DNA from: Rhodanobacteraceae bacterium
GTDB taxonomy: Bacteria; Pseudomonadota; Gammaproteobacteria; Xanthomonadales; SZUA-5
DNA length: 64,000 nt
Assembly (NCBI GenBank): GCA_016713135.1
Contig: JADJPR010000023.1
Location: 372,001-436,000, forward strand
Direction: 5' to 3'
Both the position numbers and the translations under genes were made by a program. The notes beneath the pieces are model-generated. The model worked only from the letters and a program-made list of their open reading frames with translations. It did no database searches and was not told where the DNA came from. This document shows, in pieces, positions 1 through 8,131 of this stretch (its first letter is position 1; each line of letters starts with the position of its first letter).

Positions 1-985
1 CGTTTAGCATTTCGAATGATTGACCGCGCCGAACCAATCCAATGTGCGTTCTACCACCCACAGTCGGAATACCGCGGCAAAAGCGCATCATTCCTGATTG
101 AATATTAACAAGTAGCGAAACAAATTCGACTGCATGTTGAAGCGGCAGGTTACCGTACGAGATGGGAGCGTTTGCCTTTTGCCAGTCGAAAGTTGGATCA
201 AATGATTCACTTACATTCAACTCCAAGCCTTCCGGGAGCACAACGCCGGCCTGTCCTAATTCGCGTGATACGCTCTCAATTAGGCTAGTGCGCTGCGCAT
301 CCAAGGCCAACTTTACCTCTCGACTAATCCCGAGCTTTACCGTTTGGTCAAAACCACGAATCACGCGTTCGGCGTAATTAGCCGCCCCCAACCAACAAAC
401 GCCCGTGTGGTCGCCGTCGGGAAATTGCTCGAAAAACGAATTCTCCTTTATGTCAATTCTGAATATTCGAGGGTGCTCGGTCTCAAGGTCGTAACCACCG
501 AGCAGAAATTGAACGGTGTGCAGATAAGCCTGCTGATCCAAAGGGACTGTTTCAAATCCGCAGTCCTTTTCCCACTCAATTCGCATGAAGTTTAGGAAGT
601 CTTCCGCCACATCTGCCACATTTGCGAACTTGACGTGATTTCTTTTGTTCTTCCTTTGGAACTTCTTGGCCAAGACTTCTATTGTGACGCCATTCAACAC
701 GGCCTGTCCGGCAGTGGTAGCGGCGACGATACACTCGTGTTCATCATCCTCGTAGAGGCAAAACATCTTACTGACGCCGCCAAAAACTGAGGTCGCCACG
801 GAACCGAAGTTGTCTTCATTTACGGAGACCAAATAGTTTCCGAAGCTGTCGCGCATCGGCTGGCCGTCTTGGTCAAGAGCCCATCGCGCAGGGTTCATGA
901 ACACAACGTTGGTTGTCATACTGGACAGGCTATCGCAACCGAACACAATTGCGTCTGAAGTCGCGAGTGCAACGTTTATCGTCAC
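1..985 (-). CDS. Proteasome-beta-type Ntn hydrolase, truncated by window edge
   Basis: The minus-strand frame is open from 985 through position 1, so 328 codons are visible and the C-terminus is missing. I chose the GTG at 985 because it puts Thr directly after the initiator Met, as in self-compartmentalising Ntn hydrolases. Counting that Thr as 1, the start reads TINVALATSDAIVFGCDSL, with Asp10, Val13, Asp17 and Ser18 where proteasome beta subunits have them. A Lys in GGVSKMFCL, followed by CIVAATTAG, fits the catalytic Lys33 strand after an insertion of about 39 residues. Further on, FLLGGYDLETEHPRIFRID and HTGVCWLG match the central proteasome sheet. No Shine-Dalgarno is obvious. Base composition is clearly lower in GC than all other genes here, which suggests transfer. 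Family is fairly sure; the biological role is unknown. Confidence 0.7.
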   Translation of the reverse strand, partial: MTINVALATSDAIVFGCDSLSSMTTNVVFMNPARWALDQDGQPMRDSFGNYLVSVNEDNFGSVATSVFGGVSKMFCLYEDDEHECIVAATTAGQAVLNGVTIEVLAKKFQRKNKRNHVKFANVADVAEDFLNFMRIEWEKDCGFETVPLDQQAYLHTVQFLLGGYDLETEHPRIFRIDIKENSFFEQFPDGDHTGVCWLGAANYAERVIRGFDQTVKLGISREVKLALDAQRTSLIESVSRELGQAGVVLPEGLELNVSESFDPTFDWQKANAPISYGNLPLQHAVEFVSLLVNIQSGMMRFCRGIPTVGGRTHIGLVRRGQSFEMLN

Positions 986-1367
986 GCGAGTTGACCCAGA
1001 CCACTGAGGCGTCTGCAGTCTGCGACCGATTGCTTGATTCGGCAAGGAGTTCCTTTGGCTAGGTTGCGTGGTGCATTGCTCCGCATTCCCGGACAAAGCG
1101 CGATGTTGTCGAATGCGCGCAGGTGAGCCTTCGCGGAGTCTGCAAACTTGCAGAACAGCCGTCTATACGTCTAGCCGTCTGGACGGCCGTCCTGGGCCTC
1201 CCGTGTTCCGCCCGATGCCCTCGCGCTTGCCGATGCGTACAGCACAAGGCGCAACAGCTCGCGTTCGCCGTGGGAACCACACCCGTTGCTCGGCCGTTGC
1301 TAGGGGTACGTGTAGGGGTATTGTTCTGAAAGCGTCCTGTTTCTGGCGTTGTACCACCCTATGTGGT
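986..1367. other. Non-coding stretch at island end
   Basis: About 380 bases between the proteasome-like gene and the tRNA/tmRNA-like 3' end. Several short frames are open on both strands, but none has a plausible ribosome site or recognisable protein. I see no repeat or promoter that I can support. Confidence 0.4.
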
Positions 1368-1384
1368 GGACTCCGCCTCCACCA
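1368..1384 (+). other. tRNA/tmRNA 3'-end-like sequence, candidate attachment site
   Basis: The 17 bases GGACTCCGCCTCCACCA look like the end of a T-arm, the 3' acceptor strand, discriminator A and CCA of a tmRNA or tRNA. No matching 5' part lies within the preceding 350 bases. A terminator starts 8 bases later, as expected behind a structural RNA gene. Integrases often insert at the 3' end of such genes and leave a copy of the end at the far junction. I infer an att remnant closing the lower-GC island to the left. Confidence 0.45.
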
Positions 1385-1391
1385 AAAGACG

Positions 1392-1422
1392 GCCCCAAGG
1401 TTTTGAACCTTGGGGCTTTTTT
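1392..1422 (+). terminator. Rho-independent terminator
   Basis: A perfect 11-bp stem (GCCCCAAGGTT / AACCTTGGGGC) with a TTG loop is followed by six T residues. It reads rightward, behind the tRNA/tmRNA-like 3' end, and is probably the native terminator of that RNA gene. It also separates the island from the convergent AraC-type gene. Confidence 0.9.
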
Positions 1423-1455
1423 GTGCCCGAACTTTGGCCACGGCAGATCTCCGGC

Positions 1456-2520
1456 TCAAGCACTGCCTGACGGCGCGTCGGTACCGGATCCCCCGAGGTT
1501 CCGTCGGTACTGGCTCGGCGCAACTGCGCGGCGCGCGATGAACTCCTTGTTGAAGCTGGACTTGGTCTGGAAACCGGCATCGAACATCACCTCGGTGATC
1601 GCTCTTGCGGCCAACGCTTCGTCGGCCAGTTGCCGCGCCGCATCCTCCACGCGGTAATCGTTGAGCAGGGTCCGGAATCCGCGGCGATGGATGCGATTGA
1701 CCGCGGCCGACAGTTGTCGCGACGATACGCCGAGCTTTCTTGCCACATCATCCAAGCCGATTCCAAACTCGGCATAGCAGCGCGTGGTCTGGAACAACGT
1801 GTCGAGTCGATCGCAAAGTCGTCGATCTACATCCGAATCCTCGGCGGGAGCCGGCGCAGATGGCGTCGGGACCCGGGCGTCTCGCGCCGCATCGCGCAGA
1901 CGCACCAACCATTCCGGGTCGCGCCATGCCACCACGAACAGCGCACTCACGCACAGCGCCGACATGACGAGCGCGACTGTCAGGCTGACGCTCCAGCCCA
2001 GCGGCGCGCCTTGCGCCAGATCCCAGCCGATCCAGACATCGCAGGCGGCCATGGCGATCAGAAAGCTCGCCGCCACCTGCCTCGCCAGCCGACGCCAGGC
2101 ACTGCCTGGGTCGCGGCGATCACTGCTGAGGATCGCCAACGCATAAAGCAGTTCGATCAGGAGCAGCGCGGCGTCGATGCGCCAACCGGCGCCCGGCATC
2201 GCCACCAGCACAACCACGGACAGCAGCGGCAGCGCGTGGAGAGCATCGCGCACTTGCCAAGAGGGGGCATCGGGGCGGCTGCGGGCGAAGAACAGGTACA
2301 GCAGCACCGGCAGCGCCGAGCCGGTCGCCGCGCGCAGGCCGGCCGGGAGCAGTTCGGGTTGCAGCAATTGCACCAGCAGCAGCCCCGATTGCAGGGCGAA
2401 GGCCAGCAGGAAGGCGAGGGCCAGGCCGCGTCCCTGCGAGCGCGACAGCGCCAGATGCCCGGCCAGCATCGCCGCAAGGACGGCCACAAACGCCACCAGA
2501 AAGGTACTCAAACCCTGCAA
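1456..2520 (-). CDS. AraC-family regulator with N-terminal membrane domain
   Basis: Encodes 354 residues. The first 210 or so form a string of hydrophobic segments (starting STFLVAFVAVLAAMLAGHLA), predicted to give six or seven membrane helices. A cytosolic linker rich in Pro and Ala follows, then a C-terminal AraC double helix-turn-helix from about residue 250, with IGLDDVARKLGVSSRQLSA in the first HTH and AITEVMFDAGFQTKSSFNKEF in the second. This architecture is known for membrane-bound AraC regulators; the ligand cannot be told from sequence. It is divergent from the amidohydrolase gene with only 95 bases between them, so it may control that gene. The regulator call is firm, the target is inferred. 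Confidence 0.85.
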   Translation of the reverse strand: MQGLSTFLVAFVAVLAAMLAGHLALSRSQGRGLALAFLLAFALQSGLLLVQLLQPELLPAGLRAATGSALPVLLYLFFARSRPDAPSWQVRDALHALPLLSVVVLVAMPGAGWRIDAALLLIELLYALAILSSDRRDPGSAWRRLARQVAASFLIAMAACDVWIGWDLAQGAPLGWSVSLTVALVMSALCVSALFVVAWRDPEWLVRLRDAARDARVPTPSAPAPAEDSDVDRRLCDRLDTLFQTTRCYAEFGIGLDDVARKLGVSSRQLSAAVNRIHRRGFRTLLNDYRVEDAARQLADEALAARAITEVMFDAGFQTKSSFNKEFIARRAVAPSQYRRNLGGSGTDAPSGSA

Positions 2521-2615
2521 ATCACACCTCCAGGCTCCTCAAACGGGTTTCAGGTCGCGCGTGCCACCCGACCGCGGTCACCCTGCGCGCCCCGTCCCAG
2601 CCTACGAGTGTACCC

Positions 2616-4604
2616 ATGCCCGCCCTGTTGCTTCGCGCCCTGTTCGGCCTGCTGCTGGCCGCCCCCTGGGCCTGCTCCGCCGACGAGCTGCTGATCCGCG
2701 ACGTCACCCTGGTCTCGCCGGAACGTGATACGCCCCTGGCCGGCGCCCAGGTTCTGGTGCGCGACGGGCGCATCGCCGCAATCTCGACCACGCCGATCGA
2801 AGCCGACGCTGCCCGCAGCATCGACGGCCGCGGCCGCTACCTGGTCCCCGGCCTGATCGACAGCCACGTCCACCTGGACCATGCCACCGGCCTCAAGCGT
2901 CGCTACACGCCGGACTTCGACCGCCTGCGTGCCGGCTTCCTCAGGCAGCAACCGCGCAGCTTCCTGTACTTCGGCTACACCACCCTGGTCGAGAACAACG
3001 GCGACCCCGCAGTCGACCGCGATTTCGACGCGGCGCCCCTGCATCCACGTCGCGAACACTGCGGGGCCTTGCCGCTGTTCGACGACTTCCTCGCCACCGA
3101 TTTCGACAGCCGCGAGGAATTTCTCGCCGCATACCCCAACTTCCTGCACGACCGCCACCGGGAACCCGGGCTGCCGGCTGGCATCGACCCGGCCGCGCAC
3201 ACGCCGGCCGCCACCGTGGCGCGGATCGCCGACAGCGGTGCGCGCTGCGTCAAGCTCTACTTCGAGGAAGCGCACTGGTGGCCGAACTCCGAACGGCCGT
3301 CGTTCAATCTGCCCTCGCTGGCCATCCTGCGCGAGGTGGTTGCCGCAGCGCATGCGCGCGGACTCAGCGTGCTGATGCACGGCAACACGCCGGCGGCGCA
3401 CCGCATCGGCGTCGACGCCGGTATCGACGTGATGGCCCATGGCCTGTGGGATTGGCCCGGCGCGACCCTTGGCCACGACACGATTCCCGCCGAGGTGCTG
3501 GCGGTGGCCGACCGGGTGGCCGCCAGCAAGATGCGCGTGCAGCCAACCTGGATGGCGGCGGCGGGCATGGCTTCGCTGTTCGATCCCGCAAGCCTGTCCG
3601 ATCCGCGATTGGCACGGGTGTTGCCCGCCGACTTTCTCGACTACCTGCGTGGCCCGGCGCAGCAGGCACGCGCCGATTACCTCGCACGCTTCGGCCCGGC
3701 GATTGCCGCCCAGCACGCCCGTGGCGAGGCCGCCAGCGACAGCGCGGCGCAGATCATGGCCACCTATCTGCAGCGTTACGCGCGCATCCTGCGGCGCCAG
3801 CATGGCGACGGCGCCAGGTTCCTGTTCGGCAGCGATACCGCGGTGGGCACGCCGGGCTGGGGCAATCCGCCGGGGCTTTCGGGCTATCGCGAGATGCAGG
3901 CCTGGGTCGCCGCTGGCATCGATCTGCGCACGTTGTTGCGTGCCGCCACGCTCGACAATGCCCGGGCTTTCGGGCTGGACGATGCGATCGGCAGCATCGA
4001 GGTCGGCAAGCGCGCCGACCTGCTGTTGCTGGGCGCAGATCCCCTGGCGAGTGTCGAGGCCTATGACCGCATCGAGCAGGTGATCCTCGGTGGCGTAGTG
4101 ATCGAACGCGCCACGCTGGCCGCCGATGCGCCGGCGCCGGTCGGTGTGCAGACCCTGCAGGTACCCGCAAGTGGCGACGCGCCGGGCTTCACCGCAACCC
4201 TGTGGTACCCCGCGCAGCCGGGCGTGGAGACGCTCTTTGGCACCTCGCGCATCCGCGCCGGCTATCTCGCCGTGGACTCCGGTGTGCCGGCGCTGGCGGC
4301 AGCGGCGCCGCTGATCGTGCTCACCCACGGCACGGGCGGTTCCGCCCAGAGCCTCGGATGGCTCGCCACCGGATTGGCTCGCAAGGGCGCACTCGTGGTC
4401 GCCGCCGATCATCCGGCCAGCAGCGGCGGCGATCCCGAGCGCGCCAGCATGATGCAGGTGTGGACGCAGCCGGCGGATGTGCGGCACCTGCTCGACACCC
4501 TGCTGACCTCCCGCCCGGCCGCGCCCGGTGCGCGCCGGGCCGCGCCCGCGACTTGCCCGTCGGCAGCTGCAGCATGGGTTTGCCGCCAAACGGGCGGCCA
4601 CTGA
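2616..4604 (+). CDS. Secreted metal-dependent amidohydrolase with truncated alpha/beta-hydrolase tail
   Basis: 662 residues with a signal peptide (residues 1-22, ending ACSADE). Residues about 24-480 are an amidohydrolase-family TIM barrel: metal ligands HVH near residue 88, a CVKLY lysine, LMHGN and VMAHGLW histidines, and the GSDTAVG aspartate. The imidazolonepropionase/prolidase-like tail motif GSIEVGKRADLLLL is present. A second domain starts near residue 510 and resembles periplasmic dienelactone-hydrolase-like enzymes (LTHGTGGSAQSL, VVAADHPASSGGD). It stops just before the nucleophile elbow is expected; the last 30 residues are low-complexity and match nothing. The substrate is unknown. 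The hydrolase tail is therefore probably inactive or has lost its end by deletion or frameshift. Confidence 0.85.
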   Translation: MPALLLRALFGLLLAAPWACSADELLIRDVTLVSPERDTPLAGAQVLVRDGRIAAISTTPIEADAARSIDGRGRYLVPGLIDSHVHLDHATGLKRRYTPDFDRLRAGFLRQQPRSFLYFGYTTLVENNGDPAVDRDFDAAPLHPRREHCGALPLFDDFLATDFDSREEFLAAYPNFLHDRHREPGLPAGIDPAAHTPAATVARIADSGARCVKLYFEEAHWWPNSERPSFNLPSLAILREVVAAAHARGLSVLMHGNTPAAHRIGVDAGIDVMAHGLWDWPGATLGHDTIPAEVLAVADRVAASKMRVQPTWMAAAGMASLFDPASLSDPRLARVLPADFLDYLRGPAQQARADYLARFGPAIAAQHARGEAASDSAAQIMATYLQRYARILRRQHGDGARFLFGSDTAVGTPGWGNPPGLSGYREMQAWVAAGIDLRTLLRAATLDNARAFGLDDAIGSIEVGKRADLLLLGADPLASVEAYDRIEQVILGGVVIERATLAADAPAPVGVQTLQVPASGDAPGFTATLWYPAQPGVETLFGTSRIRAGYLAVDSGVPALAAAAPLIVLTHGTGGSAQSLGWLATGLARKGALVVAADHPASSGGDPERASMMQVWTQPADVRHLLDTLLTSRPAAPGARRAAPATCPSAAAAWVCRQTGGH

Positions 4605-4617
4605 CCGGAAACCTGCC

Positions 4618-4884
4618 ATGAAGCTGCTGATTGCCGCCACCCTTGTCGCCGCCACGCTGACCGCCGCACCGGCGCATGCGCGCAAGGATTGCGAGGAACT
4701 GAAGCGCGAGATCGCCGAGAAGATCGATGCGAACGGGGTGAAGGCCTACTCGCTGGAGGTGGTGGCCGCCGACGCCGAGGTGTCCGCGAAGGTGGTTGGC
4801 AGCTGCAATGGCGGGACCCAGCGGATCGTCTACCAGCGTGAAGCGGCCGCCGCCACTGCGCTGGTCGCCGCCAAGCCGGAGTAA
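4618..4884 (+). CDS. Small periplasmic DUF1161 protein
   Basis: 88 residues. The ATG at 4618 opens a classic signal peptide (MKLLIAATLVAATLTAAPAHA) and lies 14 bases after the amidohydrolase stop, so the two may be co-transcribed. The mature part carries CEELKREIAEKIDANGVK, then VVGSCNGGTQRIVYQR, which matches the DUF1161 pattern of two conserved cysteines and a KIxxxGVxxYxL segment. The cysteines could form a disulfide. The function of the family is not known to me. Confidence 0.8.
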   Translation: MKLLIAATLVAATLTAAPAHARKDCEELKREIAEKIDANGVKAYSLEVVAADAEVSAKVVGSCNGGTQRIVYQREAAAATALVAAKPE

Positions 4885-4949
4885 GCGCATCGGATCGGTT
4901 CGCCGCCCGCGCGCGACGTTTTCTGCCGCAGCGCGGGCAGCGCAACCCC

Positions 4950-5687
4950 CTACTTTCCGAACACCCGGCCCAGCAGCGACGACCCGGTAGCGAGCGGATT
5001 CTTGCGGATCGATTTTTCCTGCTCGCCGATGTAGTGGAACAGGCCGTCCATCGCCTTGTCGGTGACATAGCCGTCGAGGTCGATCGAACTGCCACCGCCG
5101 AGCAACTGGTCGAGCCCGCCGCTCTTCTTGCTCAGCTTCTTGTATTTGTCGGTCACGCCGGTCTCGCTGGTCGCCTTGCCGACGATCGGCAGGAAGCTGG
5201 CGCGCAGCTTGTCGCTGGTGACGCGGCGGAAGTACCGGGTGCCGGCGTCCGGCTCGCCGCGCACGATCGAGAGCGCATCCTGCACCGTCATCTGGCGGAT
5301 CGCATCGGCGAAGATGTCGGCCGCGGCGGGCACGGCCTTTTCGGCGGCGCGATTCATCGAGGTTTCGAATTCCTCGACGTATTTGTCGGCGCCCAGCTTG
5401 CGCGCGGCATCGGCCATCTTGCGCATCGACTTGGGCACGGCGATGCGCACCACCTGGTCCTTGAGGAAGCCGTCCTGGGTACCGAGCTGTTTGATCGAGG
5501 AGCTGACGCCGCGCGCGAGCGCTTCCTTGATGCCGGCGCTGGCATCGCCTTCGGTCAGGCCCGATTTGGCACTCGTGGTGCTGGTGGCGCTGCTGCCGGT
5601 GACCTGGCGCAGCAGGTCCCTGGCTTTGTCGGCGGCGGGCGCCGCAGTGGCCAGGAAAAGCCCGAGGGCAAGAAGAACCGATCGCAT
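4950..5687 (-). CDS. Exported DUF4197 protein
   Basis: 245 residues with a signal peptide (MRSVLLALGLFLATAAPAAD). The body shows the DUF4197 hallmarks: GIKEALARGVSSSIKQLG, VRIAVPKSMRKM, SIVRGEPDAGTRYFR and TDKAMDGLFHYIGEQE near the C-terminus. Members are helical periplasmic or outer-membrane-associated proteins of unknown role. It stands alone between the convergent DUF1161 gene and the acetyltransferase gene on the same strand. Confidence 0.85.
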   Translation of the reverse strand: MRSVLLALGLFLATAAPAADKARDLLRQVTGSSATSTTSAKSGLTEGDASAGIKEALARGVSSSIKQLGTQDGFLKDQVVRIAVPKSMRKMADAARKLGADKYVEEFETSMNRAAEKAVPAAADIFADAIRQMTVQDALSIVRGEPDAGTRYFRRVTSDKLRASFLPIVGKATSETGVTDKYKKLSKKSGGLDQLLGGGSSIDLDGYVTDKAMDGLFHYIGEQEKSIRKNPLATGSSLLGRVFGK

Positions 5688-5754
5688 GTGCTGTCCTCCG
5701 ACCGTTGGATGCCTGGGATCCTAACGCAACGGTCGGACCGCACCTTGCGCGCCG

Positions 5755-6552
5755 TCACGAGCAGCCGTCGAACAGGCGCTGCGCCTCGTCCGCGCTGACT
5801 GACACGCCGAAGGTGCCCGCCAGCAATCGGCGCAACTCGCCCGCGTCCTCGAGCACGCGGGAGCGCTCTCCATCGCAGGATGCGACGGTGTACTCACGGT
5901 TGCGCAGCGCATGGACTTCGTCATCGCGAATGACCGACACCACGAGGTTCCGCACGAAGTTCGCCTCCGGGTGGCGATGCGACCAGAAGTGCCCGAGTTC
6001 GCAGTCGGCCTGGCCGTAACGGGAAAGCTCGAAGCGGTAAAGCGAGTACCAGTCGTCGTCCTTGGCCAGTTGCAGGTGAAGCTCACCCGGATGGCGTTCG
6101 GCGACGCGGTAGACCCGGTCGCGCTGCGGCGAGGGCTGCGGCAAAAGCGGCACCGGGTGGCGCGGCCCCTGCGGACCGAACCCGACATCGACCACCAGCG
6201 ACTGGCCATCCAGTTGCACCAGACTGATCCGATGCGTCAGACCGGGATGCACGTCGCGATTGTGGATCACGCGCGCGAGTGCGAGGCGCGCCTCGAAACC
6301 CAGCTCGTCGAGCACCTCGAACAGCAGCCCGTTCTGCTCGAAGCAGTAGCCACCGCGGCGGCGCTCGACGATACGTTGGTACAGCGCTGGCAGGTCGAGT
6401 GGCAGCGAGTCACCCAGGCGCGGCCCGACGCTGCTGAAGGCCAGGCGCGTGACATGCCGCTGCGTGATCTCGCGCAGGAAGTCCAGCGCCGGCGACTGCC
6501 GCTGCAGGCCCAGCGCTTCCAGGTAGCGATCCGTGATCTGCGAGCGATCCAC
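5755..6552 (-). CDS. Arylamine N-acetyltransferase (NAT)
   Basis: 265 residues. The catalytic triad of the NAT family is visible: Cys in RRRGGYCFEQN (about residue 70), His in GLTHRISLV and Asp in VVDVGFGPQG. The enzyme family transfers acetyl from acetyl-CoA to arylamines and hydrazines in the cytosol. Length is typical for bacterial NAT (about 270-280). The N-terminal segment VTRLAFSSVG replaces the usual IPFEN-type motif, which may alter substrate choice. The gene lies between DUF4197 and the tRNA terminator, on the same strand as both. No operon partner is evident. Confidence 0.9.
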   Translation of the reverse strand: MDRSQITDRYLEALGLQRQSPALDFLREITQRHVTRLAFSSVGPRLGDSLPLDLPALYQRIVERRRGGYCFEQNGLLFEVLDELGFEARLALARVIHNRDVHPGLTHRISLVQLDGQSLVVDVGFGPQGPRHPVPLLPQPSPQRDRVYRVAERHPGELHLQLAKDDDWYSLYRFELSRYGQADCELGHFWSHRHPEANFVRNLVVSVIRDDEVHALRNREYTVASCDGERSRVLEDAGELRRLLAGTFGVSVSADEAQRLFDGCS

Positions 6553-6574
6553 TGGCCGGTCACTCCGACGGAAA

Positions 6575-6602
6575 CAAAAAGGCCCCGCTGCAAGACGAGG
6601 CC
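6575..6602 (-). terminator. Terminator of tRNA-Thr
   Basis: On the minus strand a 7-bp stem (GGCCTCG / CGGGGCC, one G-U pair) is followed by TTTTTG. It lies 18 bases beyond the CCA end of the tRNA, where a tRNA terminator is expected, and just upstream of the acetyltransferase gene. Confidence 0.8.
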
Positions 6603-6619
6603 CAAGTGTCTGATTCTAC

Positions 6620-6695
<76 letters not shown>

Positions 6696-6867
6696 GCGTA
6701 GAGAGCCGCGCATGTTAGAGCGCACTGCCGGGTTTGACAAGCTGCAGGAGCCGCCAGCGCGTCGAACTTGCAGGAGTCCGGGGCAACTGCGCGGCAGGGG
6801 TGCCTTCGGCCAACCGTGGTCTGGCCGGTGGCTTGCGCAGGCGGGGGCGCTGGGGCACTCTGGCGCC

Positions 6868-7371
6868 ATGCGCGCATGGATTCTCGCGGTGTTGCTGTCG
6901 AACCTCAGCACGGCCTGGGCGCTGGACAGCGGCGGCTATCGGGTGCTGCCGGACCTGGACGTGCGCGTCTTCCGCTGCAGTCCGAACCCGGAGCCCGTCG
7001 CAGTTTCCTCGGCAGCGCAGTTGCAGCAGGAACTGGCCGCACGGGCACCGCACTGCGCGCCTGAGGACTACTCCGCGGCGCGCGCAGCATTCGAGGAGGG
7101 CCTGCGCGCCATCGGTATCGACTGGACCCACGAGTCCCTGGTGGTGGTAGGCGATTGGTACGGTACCGGCATGGCCCGGGCGCGACTGGACTTTCGCATC
7201 CGCGAACCCAGGACGCTGCACGCGCAGGTGGCGTGGAGTGTGCCGCCTCCACCGCTGACGCCCGATACCGCGGTCTACTTCGGGGCCTTCGTCGTCGACC
7301 GCAAGCGTTTCGACACGCTGGAAGTCAGCGGGCGCGACCCGACTCCCCGGCGCCTGCCGCTCGCTCCCTGA
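6868..7371 (+). CDS. Secreted protein of unknown function
   Basis: 167 residues from the ATG at 6868, which opens a signal peptide (MRAWILAVLLSNLSTAWA). A longer frame begins at 6712 but its first 52 residues are not exported-protein-like and overlap the tRNA promoter region, so I reject that start. The mature protein has two cysteines (FRCSP and APHCAPED) about 38 residues apart and a central strand ESLVVVGDWYGTGMARARLDF. I do not recognise a family. It converges on the PNPOx-like gene with a 4-base gap. Confidence 0.65.
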   Translation: MRAWILAVLLSNLSTAWALDSGGYRVLPDLDVRVFRCSPNPEPVAVSSAAQLQQELAARAPHCAPEDYSAARAAFEEGLRAIGIDWTHESLVVVGDWYGTGMARARLDFRIREPRTLHAQVAWSVPPPPLTPDTAVYFGAFVVDRKRFDTLEVSGRDPTPRRLPLAP

Positions 7372-7375
7372 GCGC

Positions 7376-8038
7376 TCAAGCCGACATCGGCATCCCGCCG
7401 AGGTAGCTAGGGAGGTTGACGCCCGCGGGCAAATCCGGGGACGGAATGGGGATGCCGGGCACCTGCGACAACGGGATGACGCCAGCCCACGCCGCGCTGA
7501 CCAGATCGTCCGGGTGGTCCTTGGGACCGCCCTCGCGGGTCTTCACGCTGAGATCCTCGATCTCCACCGCGAGCAGAACCGTGGCGGCCAGTTCCTGCGC
7601 ATCGCCCGGACGGGTCTCGGCCGCACGGCCCGGAATCAACGCATCCACCAGGTGCGCCAGTGCCGCGGCCTTTTCCGCGGGCTCGTCGATCACGCAGGCG
7701 CGCCCGAAGACCACCACCGAGCGGTAATTCACCGAGTGGTTGAAGTGCGAGCGCGCGAGCACCCAGCCGTCCATGTGGGTGACCGCCAGGGTGCACGGCG
7801 CACCGCTCGCCAAGTGCTGCATCAGGCGGCTGCTGACGCCGCCGTGCAGCAGGATGCGGTTGCCCAGGCGCGCATACAGCATGGGAATCACGAAAGGCTG
7901 GCCATCGACCGCGAATCCCACATGCGCGATCTGCGCGGCGTCGAGGATGGCGTAGGCGCGCGGGCGGTCATGGCTGCCGCGCTCGGGATGCCGGCGGATG
8001 CGATGGCGTGCGTGGCGATCGATCGGGGTGTCGGACAT
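7376..8038 (-). CDS. Pyridoxamine 5'-phosphate oxidase-like flavoprotein
   Basis: 220 residues. It follows the PNPOx-like split-barrel pattern: AYAILDAAQIAHVGFAVDGQ, FVIPMLYARLGNRILLHGG, SSRLMQHLASG and SVNYRSVVVFGRACVID. Such proteins usually bind FMN or F420; the substrate is not known. It is divergent from the MocR-type gene with 93 bases between the two starts, and MocR/PdxR regulators typically control vitamin B6 genes next door. I infer a link to B6 metabolism or a PLP-responsive process, not a proven PdxH. Confidence 0.75.
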   Translation of the reverse strand: MSDTPIDRHARHRIRRHPERGSHDRPRAYAILDAAQIAHVGFAVDGQPFVIPMLYARLGNRILLHGGVSSRLMQHLASGAPCTLAVTHMDGWVLARSHFNHSVNYRSVVVFGRACVIDEPAEKAAALAHLVDALIPGRAAETRPGDAQELAATVLLAVEIEDLSVKTREGGPKDHPDDLVSAAWAGVIPLSQVPGIPIPSPDLPAGVNLPSYLGGMPMSA

Positions 8039-8071
8039 GGGTTGCGCTCCATTCGATGCAATGCGTGCAGA

Positions 8072-8130
8072 TTGACCGCCCGATTGGCCCTACACTAGGT
8101 CCAGATTCCCTCGATTGGATGGGGCCAATC
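8072..8130. promoter_or_regulatory. Divergent promoter region with inverted repeat (MocR site)
   Basis: The 93-base gap between the two divergent genes contains a 9-bp perfect inverted repeat, GATTGGCCC (8082-8090) and GGGCCAATC (8122-8130). It also has a TTGACC box (8072-8077) and a TACACT box (8091-8096). The repeat abuts the GTG start of the regulator gene. I read it as the operator of the MocR protein; the exact promoter boxes are uncertain. Confidence 0.5.
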
Positions 8131-8131
8131 C

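Noticed and set aside
1320..1384. Complete tmRNA gene
   Set aside because: Only the last 17 bases fit; there is no 5' end, no tag reading frame and no paired acceptor stem within the window.
1059..1406. Short plus-strand frame (112 codons) over the att region
   Set aside because: It overlaps the tRNA/tmRNA-like end and the terminator and has no ribosome site or protein-like composition.
2550..4685. 711-codon open frame antisense to the amidohydrolase
   Set aside because: It mirrors the codons of the real gene, has no recognisable domain and no ribosome site. GC-rich genes often leave such shadows.
6712..6867. Upstream extension of the secreted protein at 6868
   Set aside because: The extension would hide the signal peptide and starts beside the tRNA gene.
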